The notes under the pieces are model-generated. The model was given only the letters and a program-made list of their open reading frames with translations. It was not told the DNA's origin and searched no databases. Shown here one piece after another: positions 55,274-64,000 of a stretch of 64,000 nucleotides of DNA. The position numbers were made by a program, and so were the translations under genes. Positions within the stretch are counted from its first letter, which is position 1. Every line of letters starts with the position of its first letter. The stretch covers positions 1,060,501-1,124,500 of the forward strand of contig NZ_CP137557.1 in NCBI RefSeq assembly GCF_019249655.2, given 5' to 3'. The DNA comes from Segatella copri (GTDB taxonomy: Bacteria > Bacteroidota > Bacteroidia > Bacteroidales > Bacteroidaceae).

Positions 55274-55501
55274 GCTAATTATATGATATAACGATATTTA
55301 GAATAGCTTATGACGTATATGTTAAGCTGTAAATGACGTTCTGAACGGTGCTTCCAGGCATCGAGGAATGTTACCCGAGGCGTTGCCCAACTTTGCCCGA
55401 GGCTTTGGGCACTTATGACCGAGGTAGTCGGTTATTAGTACCCGTGTTCTCGGGCATGAGTGCTCATGTTCATGGGCACGAATCCTCATGTACGCGGGTG
55501 C
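55274..55501. other. Repeat-rich region upstream of the VirE gene
   Basis: ACCCGAGG, GCCCGAGG and ACCGAGG occur at about 55374, 55396 and 55420, and CCCGTGTTCTCGGGCATGAG plus GGGCACGAATCCTCATG in 55440-55495 give several hairpins. No gene. A folded leader or protein-binding cluster is possible. Confidence 0.5.
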
Positions 55502-55948
55502 TTAGTAGTTAACCTCTTCCGTATACTTATCGAATTTCAGGTTGGTGTATCCACGTGCCTTGCACCAGTTAAGAACATACTGCTGCTGTTCTGGCAAGAG
55601 GCCCGTCTGTCCTAACTTATATCTGTAATATGAAGTGTTGCTTCCGAAGTAGGAAGTCATGTGGGTTCTGAAACTGCCTCCGTCTTTGCGCTTCAGTTCG
55701 TCAAGAAGTTTCTCAAAACCGTATGCCATTTTCATCAGTCGTAGTTGCAGGAAGTGTTCGCACTTATCGTCGTGATAAGCGTCGGGATAGACGGCGTAGC
55801 CGATGGTGTGCTCCGGATCTTTATAGGTTACGGATAGATAGCGTGCGCATTGCTGGGCTAGGGGACATTGCTGGTTGAAGCAATAGGTCCATGTGCTGTG
55901 ACTTTCGCCGTTGGCGAAATAGAGTCTTACTAAATCTGCTTGAGTCAT
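55502..55948 (-). CDS. DUF6078-like hypothetical protein
   Basis: 148 residues without signal or membrane segment. It has a Cys-rich start (CFNQQCPLAQQCARYLSVTY) that may bind metal, a middle acidic/His part (YHDDKCEHFLQLRLMKMAYG), and a basic C-terminal half. I think it is the Bacteroidales family DUF6078, with no known function. Promoter at 56038-56069. Confidence 0.6.
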   Translation of the reverse strand: MTQADLVRLYFANGESHSTWTYCFNQQCPLAQQCARYLSVTYKDPEHTIGYAVYPDAYHDDKCEHFLQLRLMKMAYGFEKLLDELKRKDGGSFRTHMTSYFGSNTSYYRYKLGQTGLLPEQQQYVLNWCKARGYTNLKFDKYTEEVNY

Positions 55949-56037
55949 AGGCTCATCTTGTTTTTAAGTTTGAGTTGTGGTTTCACAGGAGTCTTGAGCT
56001 TCTAGGTGGAATCGGCAAGAACTTTTCTTGCTGGTTG

Positions 56038-56069
56038 CAAAGATACAAAAAAATGGGTCTGAATGCAAG
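56038..56069 (-). promoter_or_regulatory. Promoter of the DUF6078-like gene
   Basis: On the minus strand CTTG (56069-56066) and TATCTTTG (56045-56038) are 20 bases apart. Confidence 0.7.
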
Positions 56070-56084
56070 CTTTTTCTCATTTTA

Positions 56085-56116
56085 TTTGCTTAAATGATTT
56101 TTTTTCCGTACTTTTG
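56085..56116 (+). promoter_or_regulatory. Promoter of the HAD hydrolase gene
   Basis: TTTG (56085-56088) and TACTTTTG (56109-56116) are 20 bases apart. Confidence 0.75.
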
Positions 56117-56160
56117 CCCTAGGCAGAAGAAAGTTCTGTTAATATATAAATATTTAGATT

Positions 56161-56772
56161 ATGCAATACAAGAATATTATATTCGATTTAGGTAATGTCT
56201 TGGTGAAGCTCAATCCGGAAGGATGCATCGGGGCTTTCAAGGCGATAGGAATGGGGGAGTTGGTTGATTCAAATCCTCAGAGTGAGGGGATGAAGCTGAT
56301 GAGCAAGCTGGGTGTGGGAATGATGACCACCGAAGCGTTCTGCGATGCAGCCCGTAAGTTGACAGGAGCTGATGTGACGAATGAAGAAATCATCGCTGCT
56401 GCCAACAAGATGCTGGTGGAGATTCCTGATGAGAAGAAGGAGCGACTCTTGCAGTTGAAGAAGGCTGGCTATCGCCTCTTCCTCCTGAGCAATACCATTG
56501 ATATTCATTGGGATTATTGTGTGGAGCATCTCTTTCCTTATCAGAACCATGGGGTAGAGGATTATTTCGAGCAGTGCTTCCTCTCTCAGCGAATGCATCT
56601 GGCTAAGCCTAATGCCCGCATCTATGAGGAGGTAATCAGGCTGGCGAACATCCATCCCGACGAAACCCTCTTCATCGATGACCTGAAGGAAAACTGCGAA
56701 GCTGCCGAGAAACTGGGCATCCATACCTTCCAAAACGTGAAGTTCGATGACTGGCTTGCACTTCGATTCTGA
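56161..56772 (+). CDS. HAD-superfamily phosphatase (subfamily IA)
   Basis: 203 residues. Motif I IIFDLGNVLVKL (Asp nucleophile at about 9), motif II LFLLSNT near 105, motif III with Lys in LAKPNARIYEEV, motif IV FIDDLKENCEAA. The DxG first motif (Asp followed by Leu-Gly) is common among pyridoxal- and sugar-phosphate-type members. Substrate unknown. A strong terminator overlaps its end. Confidence 0.9.
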   Translation: MQYKNIIFDLGNVLVKLNPEGCIGAFKAIGMGELVDSNPQSEGMKLMSKLGVGMMTTEAFCDAARKLTGADVTNEEIIAAANKMLVEIPDEKKERLLQLKKAGYRLFLLSNTIDIHWDYCVEHLFPYQNHGVEDYFEQCFLSQRMHLAKPNARIYEEVIRLANIHPDETLFIDDLKENCEAAEKLGIHTFQNVKFDDWLALRF

Positions 56773-56797
56773 CGGAAATGTCAGAATCGAAGTTTTT
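56761..56797 (+). terminator. Terminator overlapping the HAD gene end
   Basis: A perfect 13-bp stem (CTTCGATTCTGAC at 56761 with GTCAGAATCGAAG at 56780) followed by TTTTT. The stop codon lies in the stem. Confidence 0.9.
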
Positions 56798-56823
56798 ATT
56801 CGTTAAATAATTTTGTGTTAATT

Positions 56824-56941
56824 TGCATTTTTTCTGATGAATAATCGCAATAACTCCACACTTTTTCTGACGAATATCTGTAGAAGTCCACACTTTTTCT
56901 AACGAATAATCAACAAATTCCCACACTTTTTCTGACGAATA
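56824..56941 (+). repeat. Four spaced copies of a 20-bp repeat upstream of the DUF418 gene
   Basis: CACACTTTTTCTGACGAATA and close variants start at 56824, 56857, 56889 and 56922, that is every 32-33 bp, with 12-13 variable bases between. The first copy is the most diverged. The spacing is about three helical turns. Confidence 0.75.
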
Positions 56942-57026
56942 ACTAAGGAAAAGGCTGATTTATTCTCTTTTTCCAATAAAATGTTATACCTTTGCCAACT
57001 CATAATAACTAACATACAATATCGAA

Positions 57027-58166
57027 ATGAATTTTTACAAGACATTAGGATTGAAAAACAGCCGTATTGATGTGGCTGATGCCTTGCGAGGATTGGCAGT
57101 GGCAGGTATTATTCTCTATCATTCCGTGGAGCATTTTAATATGTACGATGGAAGCATAGAGCATGCTTATACGCTGGGGTGTGATGATTGGATGGCAGAT
57201 GTGCTGGCTTTGCTGCTGTCGGGAAAGATGTATGGCATCTTTGCCCTGCTCTTCGGATTGAGTTTCTTCATCATGAACGATAACCAGCAGCAGCGGGGAA
57301 ATTGTTTTTCCGGAAGATTTGCCTGGCGAATGTTCCTTCTGGCGATGCTCGGTATCGTGAACACCGCCTTCTTCGATGGCGACATCCTTTTCTCCTATGC
57401 CATCTATGGACTGGTTCTCATCCCATTGAGCTATCTTCCTACCAAATGGCTCTGGTGGGTGGTTGCCTTCCTCTTTATCCAACCGGTAGAAATCTACTCC
57501 CTCATTTCGGGATGGCAGGTGGATGCATCGGCGTTGAGAGAGGTGTATGGAAACATGTATAATGGTCATCAGCATGGCTCCTTCCTGGAGAATGCCTATG
57601 GTAACCTGCGATACGGACAGGTGGCTACCTATTACTGGTGCATGATGAAGGGAAGACATACGCAGACCATCTGCCTCTTCATTCTCGGAATGCTGGTGGG
57701 CAGAAAGCGTTGGTTCTACAATGAGAACAACAACCTGGCTTTGTGGAAGAAGGTGCTTGTGGTTTCCCTCCTGGTATTGATTGTGGGTGGCATCGCAGAT
57801 GTGCGCCACATGGAAACATGGAACAATTGGCTTTATCCTATCTACAATTTCTTTATCCTCTCGTTCGTAGTTTCAGGCTTCGTACTGTTGTGGTATGGTA
57901 AGGAATGGTTCAGAAAGGGATTGTCGTTCCTGCGTCAGTTTGGTAAGATGAGTCTGACCAACTATTTCCTCCAGTCTATCATCGGTTGCGGACTGTTTGC
58001 CTATTATGGTTTCAATCTCCAGACAAAGCTCGGCATTACCTATGCCTTTCTGGTAGGAATTGCAATGGTAGTGGTGCAATGTCTGTTTTCAAATATCTGG
58101 CTCAAGTATCATTCCCATGGTCCTTTTGAGGGAATATGGAAGAAGCTGACCTGGATTAAGTTCTAG
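57027..58166 (+). CDS. DUF418-type multi-pass membrane protein
   Basis: 379 residues with about ten hydrophobic helices. Start MNFYKTLGLKNSRIDVADALRG (RIDVADALRGLAVAGIILYH is the family's typical opening, seen in YeiB). The C-terminal region MSLTNYFLQSIIGCGLFAYYG is the conserved DUF418 segment. Function is not established; these proteins may be acyltransferase-like transporters. TACCTTTG (56987-56994) is a likely -7 element, with four repeats upstream. Confidence 0.82.
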   Translation: MNFYKTLGLKNSRIDVADALRGLAVAGIILYHSVEHFNMYDGSIEHAYTLGCDDWMADVLALLLSGKMYGIFALLFGLSFFIMNDNQQQRGNCFSGRFAWRMFLLAMLGIVNTAFFDGDILFSYAIYGLVLIPLSYLPTKWLWWVVAFLFIQPVEIYSLISGWQVDASALREVYGNMYNGHQHGSFLENAYGNLRYGQVATYYWCMMKGRHTQTICLFILGMLVGRKRWFYNENNNLALWKKVLVVSLLVLIVGGIADVRHMETWNNWLYPIYNFFILSFVVSGFVLLWYGKEWFRKGLSFLRQFGKMSLTNYFLQSIIGCGLFAYYGFNLQTKLGITYAFLVGIAMVVVQCLFSNIWLKYHSHGPFEGIWKKLTWIKF

Positions 58167-58180
58167 AGATTCAAGTTTAC

Positions 58181-58230
58181 ATAAGAGAAAAAGGTGTGTC
58201 ATAACTCCATGACACACCTTTTTCTCTTAT
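58181..58230. terminator. Bidirectional terminator between DUF418 and the symporter
   Basis: A perfect 22-bp stem (58181-58202 with 58209-58230) around a six-base loop, ending in T-rich tails in both directions. It contains the stop codon of the symporter gene. Confidence 0.9.
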
Positions 58231-59411
58231 TGATCCTTCCTGAATATCTTATCAACGACAACGGCGATGGCACCATCGCCCGTTACATTGCAGGCGGTGC
58301 CGAAACTGTCCATCGCAATATAGAGGGCTATCATAAGCGCCTGCATATCAGCATTGAAACCCAATACTGAGGCTAGCGGACCGAGTGCTGCCATCACAGC
58401 TCCTCCTGGAACTCCCGGAGCTGCTACCATGCAGATGGCGAGCACGAAGATGAAGTTGAGGAAGAGAGGCAGATTGCACGGCAAGCCATTGATGAGGCAG
58501 ATGGTGAGTGCACAGCAGGTAATCTTCATCATTGAACCCGAGAGGTGGATGGTGGCACAGAGTGGAATGGTGAAGCCGGCAATGCCATCGGTAACGCCGT
58601 TTTTCAAGGTCTGCTTCAGTGTAACCGGAATGGTGGCTGCAGACGATGAGGTGCCCAGTGCCGTGAAGTAGGCTGGCAACATGTTGAGCAACAGCTTGAA
58701 CGGATTCTTATGGGTTAAGCCTCCAGCCAATAGATATTCGTAAAGTAATATTACGATATGGAGCACGAGAATCACGAGGATAATCTGTGCGAAGACAAGC
58801 AGAATATGGTATGCTTCGCCCGAGAAAGTCATGCCCAGGAAGATGCCGAAGATGTAAAGGGGCAGGAGAGGGATGATGACTTTGGCGATGACACCGGAAA
58901 CGATTTCCTTGAATTCCTGAAAGATGTTCTGCATGGTGCGGCTGCCTTTGTGGGCAATGCCCAGTCCGGCAATGAACGAGAAGACGAGTGCACTCATCAC
59001 GTCTACCATGGCAGGTATCTTGATTTCGAAGAAGGGTTTGAGTTCTTCTGCCTTATCTACTGCCACATGGGCAGAGTTGGCAATCATGTGAGGGAAGAGC
59101 GCCGATCCTGTGCCATAGGCTAGCAGACCTGCCAGGATGGTGTCGGCAAAGGCGATGCCCACGGTGGCAAGGAGGAGTTTCCCGGCGCCATGACCGATGT
59201 CGGCAATGGCTGGTGTAACGAGACCGATGATGATGAGCGGTATCATAAAGCCCAGGAATTGGCTGAAGATACCATTGAAGGTGAGGAATGCTCTGACGGC
59301 CGCTTCATTGAAGAAATTGCCGAAAACTACACCCAAGATGATGGCAATGATGATTCTTGCCAAAAGTGGTGTTTTGACTTTTGCCAAAAGTGGCATTTTG
59401 ATTCTTTTCAT
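58227..59411 (-). CDS. Dicarboxylate/amino acid:cation symporter (DAACS)
   Basis: 394 residues from the ATG at 59411; the ATG at 59438 would lie inside the promoter. About eight to ten hydrophobic helices and the DAACS signature TIPVTLKQTLKNGVTDGIAG with TIHLSGSMMKITCC. The C-terminal half GVPGGAVMAALGPLASV holds the substrate-binding hairpin. It imports glutamate, serine or C4-dicarboxylates with Na+ or H+. Confidence 0.9.
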   Translation of the reverse strand: MKRIKMPLLAKVKTPLLARIIIAIILGVVFGNFFNEAAVRAFLTFNGIFSQFLGFMIPLIIIGLVTPAIADIGHGAGKLLLATVGIAFADTILAGLLAYGTGSALFPHMIANSAHVAVDKAEELKPFFEIKIPAMVDVMSALVFSFIAGLGIAHKGSRTMQNIFQEFKEIVSGVIAKVIIPLLPLYIFGIFLGMTFSGEAYHILLVFAQIILVILVLHIVILLYEYLLAGGLTHKNPFKLLLNMLPAYFTALGTSSSAATIPVTLKQTLKNGVTDGIAGFTIPLCATIHLSGSMMKITCCALTICLINGLPCNLPLFLNFIFVLAICMVAAPGVPGGAVMAALGPLASVLGFNADMQALMIALYIAMDSFGTACNVTGDGAIAVVVDKIFRKDQ

Positions 59412-59435
59412 ATTCGTAGCGTTGCTTTTTGATTG

Positions 59436-59467
59436 CAAAGGTACGCTTTTTCTTACTAAAATCCAAG
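59436..59467 (-). promoter_or_regulatory. Promoter of the symporter gene
   Basis: On the minus strand CTTG (59467-59464) and TACCTTTG (59443-59436) are 20 bases apart. It rules out the upstream start codon at 59438. Confidence 0.7.
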
Positions 59468-59649
59468 GCTTTCATTGTTTTTTAGATGATGATAAGCAAA
59501 AAATGCCCCCTTGCTTCACAGCAAGAGGGCACAAATACCAATTTTTCTCGTACATTTAAATGCTTAAATGAATAGTTGATATAAAAGTTAGAGGATTAAA
59601 TTCCTTGAATGTTTGTCAACTATAAATCATTTCGTATGCCTATAAAAGC

Positions 59650-61641
59650 TTATAGCGGAACATACTCCACGAAAGCCTCCATAGCCTCGTAGCAAGCCAG
59701 GCCTAACTCATCATAGAGCTGGGCGGTGCCACGGTTGCGGTCCTCGGCACGCTGCCAGAACAAACGCTCATCGTTGCCCAGGAATGGAGCACTCTCCATC
59801 TGTGACTGATGCTTCAGGATAGAGTTACGCTTTGCTCTTAACTCCTCTGGGCTCAATGGAACACACATCTCGATGTTCTCAATCTCCCATTCTGCCCATG
59901 CACCACGATACATCCAGATGCGGCAGTCCTTCAGCCACTCTGCACCAGCCTTCTTCTCCTCGTCGATGGCTGCGAGAACAGCGTCGGTACACTTCTTGTG
60001 GGTGCCGTGTGGGTCTGCTAAGTCGCCAGCTACATAAATCTGATGAGGCTTCACCTCCTGCAACAAAGCTCTAACAATCTCAACATCCTTCTCTGTCATC
60101 GGTAACTTCTCAATCTTACCGCTCTCATAGAATGGCAAGTCGAGGAAGTGAACACGGTTCAGAGGAATCTGGTTGTAGGTACATGCTGTGCGAGCCTCGC
60201 CACGACGAATCAAGCCCTTGATGGTCAGGATGTCGCGGGTGTCGAAGTCGCCCTCCTTCTTGTTGGCGAAGAATTCCTTAATCTCCTTGTACTTCTTAGA
60301 GATAACGCTGTCCTTAGAATCAGCGAAGATCTGGTTGAAGCCGTTGATGAAGTGCATGAATCTTGTCACCTCCTCGTCGCCTACTGCGATGTTACCCGAT
60401 GTCTCGTAAGCCACGTGAACCTCGTGCTGTTGCTGAACCAATCGGCGGATAGTACCACCCATTGAGATTACATCATCGTCTGGGTGAGGAGAGAAGACAA
60501 TCACCTTCTTAGGGAATGGCTTCGCACGCTCAGGGCGATAGGTGTCGTCAGCGTTTGGCTTGCCACCAGGCCAGCCTGTGATGGTGTGCTGCAAGTCGTT
60601 GAAGATCTTGATGTTGGCATTGTATGCAGAGCCGTAGAGAGCCAGAAGTTCGCTCAAGCCGTTCTCGTTGTAATCCTTGTTGGTCAACTTCAGGATAGGC
60701 TTGTGCAACTTCTGGCAGAGCCATACCAATGCAGAACGCACCTGCTTGTCGGTCCACTCGCAGTTGGTTACGAGCCATGGATGCTTGATGCGGGTGAGGT
60801 GAGAAGCAGCGCTCAGGTCGAGGATGACGTGTGCATTAGGATGAGTCTGGAGGAAGCTTGCTGGCAATGTGTCAGTGATGTTTCCTTCCACTACCTTCTG
60901 CATGATGTCAGCCTTTTCGTCGCCCCAAGCCGTGAGATATACTTTCTTGGCAGAGAGCAGGGTAGCGATACCCATGGTGAGCGAGCAAGGAGGAATCTGC
61001 TCCTTGGTGCCGAAACTGTTCTCCATCTCCTCGCGGGATGTGTTGCCGATGAGGATGAGACGGGTTATCGACTGGATGCCGGAACCAGGTTCGTTGGCAG
61101 CGATGTTACCCATTCTTCCGATGCCCAGCAGAGCCACGTCGAGACCGCCGAAAGTCTTGATGCGCTGCTCGTAGAGGCGGCATGTATCCTGCACTGCGTC
61201 TTGAGCCACGCTGCCGTCGAGCGTGAAGATATTCTGTGGGTCGATGTCAATATGGTCGAGGAAGCGCTCCTTCAGCTGGTTGATGCTCTTCAGCGAGCTT
61301 TCCTTGGCAATAGGATAGTACTCGTAGGCGTTGAAAGCAACCACGTTTCTGAAACTGAGCTGCTTAGCCTCGCATCTTTTCTGCAATTCTTTGTAGATAG
61401 GTGTGAGCGAAAGACCTGTGCCCAATGCCATTACATAATACTTACCCTCATGCTGGGCTGCCTTGATTTCCTTCTCTATCTGGTCAGCTACGTGAGCTGC
61501 ACCCTCCATGGAAGAGGCGAAGATGTCGGTGTGAATTTTCTCCATTCTGGAGATTTCTGAATACTCAACGGTAGTCTTTGGCTTGTAGTAAGCCAAAGGA
61601 ACCTTGTTGAGTACAATCTGTGAACTTAGATTGAGTCTCAT
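59650..61641 (-). CDS. Fusion of NagB-type isomerase and PIG-L/LmbE deacetylase
   Basis: 663 residues, a size typical of this protein in Bacteroidota. The N-terminal 290 residues have the NagB-like fold (YYVMALGTGLSLTPIYKEL, GGLDVALLGIGRMGNIAANE); the catalytic Glu-His relay of GlcN6P deaminase is partly altered. The C-terminal part from about 390 is an LmbE/PIG-L deacetylase (VIVFSPHPDDDVISMGGTIR with zinc ligands His-Pro-Asp-Asp, and HGTHKKCTDAVLAA). It probably acts on N-acetylglucosamine derivatives together with NagB. Confidence 0.85.
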   Translation of the reverse strand: MRLNLSSQIVLNKVPLAYYKPKTTVEYSEISRMEKIHTDIFASSMEGAAHVADQIEKEIKAAQHEGKYYVMALGTGLSLTPIYKELQKRCEAKQLSFRNVVAFNAYEYYPIAKESSLKSINQLKERFLDHIDIDPQNIFTLDGSVAQDAVQDTCRLYEQRIKTFGGLDVALLGIGRMGNIAANEPGSGIQSITRLILIGNTSREEMENSFGTKEQIPPCSLTMGIATLLSAKKVYLTAWGDEKADIMQKVVEGNITDTLPASFLQTHPNAHVILDLSAASHLTRIKHPWLVTNCEWTDKQVRSALVWLCQKLHKPILKLTNKDYNENGLSELLALYGSAYNANIKIFNDLQHTITGWPGGKPNADDTYRPERAKPFPKKVIVFSPHPDDDVISMGGTIRRLVQQQHEVHVAYETSGNIAVGDEEVTRFMHFINGFNQIFADSKDSVISKKYKEIKEFFANKKEGDFDTRDILTIKGLIRRGEARTACTYNQIPLNRVHFLDLPFYESGKIEKLPMTEKDVEIVRALLQEVKPHQIYVAGDLADPHGTHKKCTDAVLAAIDEEKKAGAEWLKDCRIWMYRGAWAEWEIENIEMCVPLSPEELRAKRNSILKHQSQMESAPFLGNDERLFWQRAEDRNRGTAQLYDELGLACYEAMEAFVEYVPL

Positions 61642-61727
61642 TATTCTGGTTTTTTAAAGGTTGTAGGGGTGTTCCTTATAATTCTGTAATTCTATTTTTT
61701 ACAAGTTGTCCTTATAAATGTTACCAT

Positions 61728-62519
61728 TTACAGGTTGTCCTTCTCGATGTCCTTGAAGTACTTGTAGGTGCTGACCTTCAACTCGTCGGTAGCGCTCTCA
61801 TCGCAAACGATGATGCCGTGCTGGTGAGTCTGAAGCGCACTGATAGTCCAAGCCTGTGTAACAGGACCCTCGATAGCTGCCTGGAGTGCACGAGCCTTGT
61901 TGTGGCCGTTGCAGAGAATCATTACCTCTCTGGCTGCCATAACGGTACCTACGCCCACTGTGAGAGCAGTGGCAGGCACAGCGTTCATGTCGCCGCCGAA
62001 GAAGCGTGAGTTGGCGATACGGGTATCTGTGGTCAGAGTCTTAACTCGTGTACGTGATGTGAGAGAAGAGAAAGGCTCGTTGAAAGCGATGTGGCCGTCA
62101 GGACCGATACCGCCGATGAAGAGGTCGATGCCGCCTGCTTCCTCAATCATCTGCTCATAGTGAGCGCACTCTGCCTCGAGATCCTCTGCGTTTCCGTTGA
62201 GGATATGGATGTTCTCCTTAGGGCAGTCGATGTGGTCGAAGAGGTTGTGAGCCATGAAAGAATGGTAGCTCTCAGGGTGAGACTCTGGCAAGCCTACATA
62301 CTCGTCCATATTGAAGGTGAGTACATGCTTGAACGAAATCTCGCCAGCCTTTACAGCCTTAACGATTTCTGCATACATGCCTACTGGTGATGAACCTGTT
62401 GGCAAACCCAAAACGAATGGTTTTTCTGCTGTTGGTTGGAAGGCTTTGATGGTCTCCACAACGTGACGAGCTGCCCAGCGGGCCAACTCCTCGTAATTCT
62501 TTTCGATGATTACACGCAT
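61728..62519 (-). CDS. nagB: Glucosamine-6-phosphate deaminase
   Basis: 263 residues. It converts glucosamine 6-phosphate to fructose 6-phosphate and ammonia. Motifs: [22 protein letters not shown] (catalytic Asp), [13 protein letters not shown] (catalytic His). The 87-base gap to the fusion gene and the same strand suggest an operon. It feeds amino-sugars from mucin or chitin oligomers to glycolysis. Confidence 0.96.
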   Translation of the reverse strand: MRVIIEKNYEELARWAARHVVETIKAFQPTAEKPFVLGLPTGSSPVGMYAEIVKAVKAGEISFKHVLTFNMDEYVGLPESHPESYHSFMAHNLFDHIDCPKENIHILNGNAEDLEAECAHYEQMIEEAGGIDLFIGGIGPDGHIAFNEPFSSLTSRTRVKTLTTDTRIANSRFFGGDMNAVPATALTVGVGTVMAAREVMILCNGHNKARALQAAIEGPVTQAWTISALQTHQHGIIVCDESATDELKVSTYKYFKDIEKDNL

Positions 62520-62587
62520 AGTTGTTTATGTTTTTATTAATAAATAGTTGAAAAGTTTATATTCTATTTCTTTTTCTTTACTGAAAA

Positions 62588-63787
62588 TCAGTTCCCTTGC
62601 AGCATCCTGCTTCTTGCCATGAGGCAGGCTCCTATCAGCCCAGCCTGACCTTTCAGCTGTGATGTCACAATCTGTGAGTCTTCGCTCACCAGATTCAGGG
62701 AGTACTTCTTGATACCCATGCAGATAGGTTGGGTGAGATAGTCTCCGGTCACCGAGAGGTCTCCACCGATGACGAGCATCTTAGGGTTGAAGATATTGAT
62801 GATTCCTGCAAGATTGGTTCCCAGTTCCACAGCCATTTTCTGCAAGGCTTCGATGCTGAGCACGTCTTCTTTCCCGATGGCATCGAGAATGTCCTGCAGG
62901 GTGAGCGGCTGGTGCTGCTTCATCACTTTTTCGGTGAGTACCGATGTTTCTCCGTTCTTGAGCAGCTGGTTCATCTTTCTCAGCAGGGCTGAACCGGAAG
63001 CTTCGGTTTCCATGCATCCTGTTTTTCCGCAATGGCAGATGATGCCATTATTATAGATGTGCATGTGTCCGATTTCTCCCGAGAAGCCCGATTCTCCCAG
63101 ATAGAGTCTGCCGTCGATGATGATGCCGATGCCGATACCCCAGCTGATGTTGACAAAGATAACGTTCTTCACGCCCTTGCTCACGCCTCTGAGGCTTTCG
63201 CCGTAGGTCATACATCGGGTGTCATTGTCGATGCATACGGATAATCCCAGTTTTTCCGACAGGATTTCTGCCAGTGGCTTCTGCACGCAGGTGAAGTAAT
63301 TATAGGCGCAGCCTGTGTTAGGATTCACACGTCCGCCGATGCTCAGGCAGGTATTCTTAATCTGTTCCTTGGTGATGCCCGATTTTTCGATAAACTCGTT
63401 GGTGAGACTGATGAATTGCTCGAAGCATTCCATGCTGTCCTCGTAGATGAAGTCTATCTTCTGTGGTTCTGTCACCATGTTGCCGCAAAAATCGCAGATG
63501 CCGAAGGTTAGATTATCCTTTCCCGTGTCGATTCCAAGGAAGTAGCCCGAAGTAGCAATCAGGTCGTATATCTTGGGTGCTCTTTTCGAATAGTTGTCTT
63601 TCTTTCCTGTTACCTGTACCAGGCCGATGTCAATCAGCTCGTTTAGAGTCTTTGTGGTGTATGGCACGCTAACGCCTAGGCTTTTTGAGAGTTCGGCTAT
63701 GGTCTGCCCGCCATATTCTATAAACTGGTTTAGGATAGCAGTCATAGAGGCCGACCATTTTGTTTGGTTGATGATGTTCTTTAACAT
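62588..63787 (-). CDS. ROK-family regulator or kinase (NagC/Mlc-type)
   Basis: 399 residues. N-terminal winged helix (YGGQTIAELSKSLGVSVPYTTKTL at about 28-51), then the ROK sugar-kinase fold: FLGIDTGKDNLTFGI, NVIFVNISWGIGIGIIIDG and the zinc cluster HMHIYNNGIICHCGKTGCMET with HxxC and CxCGxxGC-like residues. It is likely the repressor of the nagB genes, which lie directly downstream. A TAACTTTG at 63826-63819 (minus) is its -7 element. Confidence 0.88.
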   Translation of the reverse strand: MLKNIINQTKWSASMTAILNQFIEYGGQTIAELSKSLGVSVPYTTKTLNELIDIGLVQVTGKKDNYSKRAPKIYDLIATSGYFLGIDTGKDNLTFGICDFCGNMVTEPQKIDFIYEDSMECFEQFISLTNEFIEKSGITKEQIKNTCLSIGGRVNPNTGCAYNYFTCVQKPLAEILSEKLGLSVCIDNDTRCMTYGESLRGVSKGVKNVIFVNISWGIGIGIIIDGRLYLGESGFSGEIGHMHIYNNGIICHCGKTGCMETEASGSALLRKMNQLLKNGETSVLTEKVMKQHQPLTLQDILDAIGKEDVLSIEALQKMAVELGTNLAGIINIFNPKMLVIGGDLSVTGDYLTQPICMGIKKYSLNLVSEDSQIVTSQLKGQAGLIGACLMARSRMLQGN

Positions 63788-63877
63788 AAGCGTTGCCTTA
63801 ATGAATGATTTAACGGTGCAAAGTTAAATAAATAAATCCATTTTATTAATATTTGCTAGTTAATTAATCTAAATATT

Positions 63878-64000
63878 TTAAAGAAAGTGCCAATTTAAAC
63901 ATTTTTTGCTCTGATTTCCCCCGAATGTACCCTGGAAAGCGATAGCTGGGATACCCTTAGCCCCAAAAGCGGCTTTCTTTGTGCTATAAATGATGTATCG
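63878..64000 (-). CDS. Possible C-terminal part of a gene cut by the window end
   Basis: The minus strand is open from base 64000 to a stop at 63880 and reads RYIIYSTKKAAFGAKGIPAI and on. Length is only 40 codons and there is no recognised domain, so it may be chance. Confidence 0.25.
   Translation of the reverse strand, partial: RYIIYSTKKAAFGAKGIPAIAFQGTFGGNQSKKCLNWHFL

Noticed and set aside
56824..56941. A small CRISPR array
   Set aside because: Spacers are only 12-13 bases and the unit lacks a CRISPR-like stem; treated as spaced regulatory repeats.
59190..59432. Plus-strand acidic frame opposite the symporter gene
   Set aside because: Shadow of the symporter's codon pattern on the other strand; no start context and no family.

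Overview
The window is from a Bacteroidota genome, most probably Prevotella/Segatella (copri-like). The evidence is the gene content: a TonB receptor with an HmuY lipoprotein, type III glutamine synthetase with DapL and DapF, a 663-residue NagB/LmbE fusion, and NBU-like mobilisable elements carrying erm(F). It is supported by many promoters of the Bacteroidetes type (TTTG at -33, about 20 nt, TAnnTTTG at -7). The genus call is an inference.

Layout. (1) 1-4.3 kb, chromosomal: TonB receptor end, HmuY-like lipoprotein, enolase, ZIP transporter. (2) 4.3-32.1 kb, a composite accessory island bounded by inverted copies of a ~150-bp non-coding repeat. It holds a ~3.7-kb imperfect palindrome of two head-to-head integrase modules (7.1-10.9 kb), two lipoproteins, a retropepsin-like protease, a UpxY-type antiterminator followed by erm(F), an IS1380-type transposase, a complete mobilisable element (17.9-24.2 kb) and an NBU-like replication/mobilisation block (24.4-28.3 kb). 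Then come a methyltransferase, a sigma factor fused to an outer-membrane barrel, and an Abi/HEPN protein with a candidate small RNA. (3) 32.2-38.7 kb, nitrogen and lysine metabolism: glnN, dapL, dapF on the minus strand; glnB and an amt gene broken by an internal deletion on the plus strand. (4) 38.7-44.1 kb: two AlbA_2 (Schlafen-type) regulators, an Abi_C fragment, an SGNH hydrolase and an XRE-ImmA protein. (5) 44.1-50.3 kb: a type V-A CRISPR-Cas locus with intact cas12a and cas2 and 20 repeats (19 identical plus one degenerate). Cas4 and cas1 are collapsed into a Cas4 N-terminus, a stop codon and a Cas1 C-terminus. (6) 50.3-55.9 kb: REP-like palindromes, a damaged DUF3791/DUF3990 module, an ISL3-type insertion with 8-bp target duplication and a VirE-type ATPase. 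(7) 56-64 kb: HAD hydrolase, DUF418 membrane protein behind four spaced 20-bp repeats, cation symporter, and amino-sugar genes (NagB/LmbE fusion, nagB, ROK regulator).

How it works together: Cas12a should still process the array and interfere, but spacer acquisition looks disabled, so the locus reads as a frozen immune memory. Amt, cas4-cas1 and DUF3990 all carry internal deletions that leave both gene ends, which suggests either a shared deletion process or an assembly problem. The least ordinary gene architecture is the sigma-factor/outer-membrane-barrel fusion at 29.2-30.9 kb. The most testable new system is the HEPN gene with its short divergent hairpin RNA at 31.0-31.8 kb.
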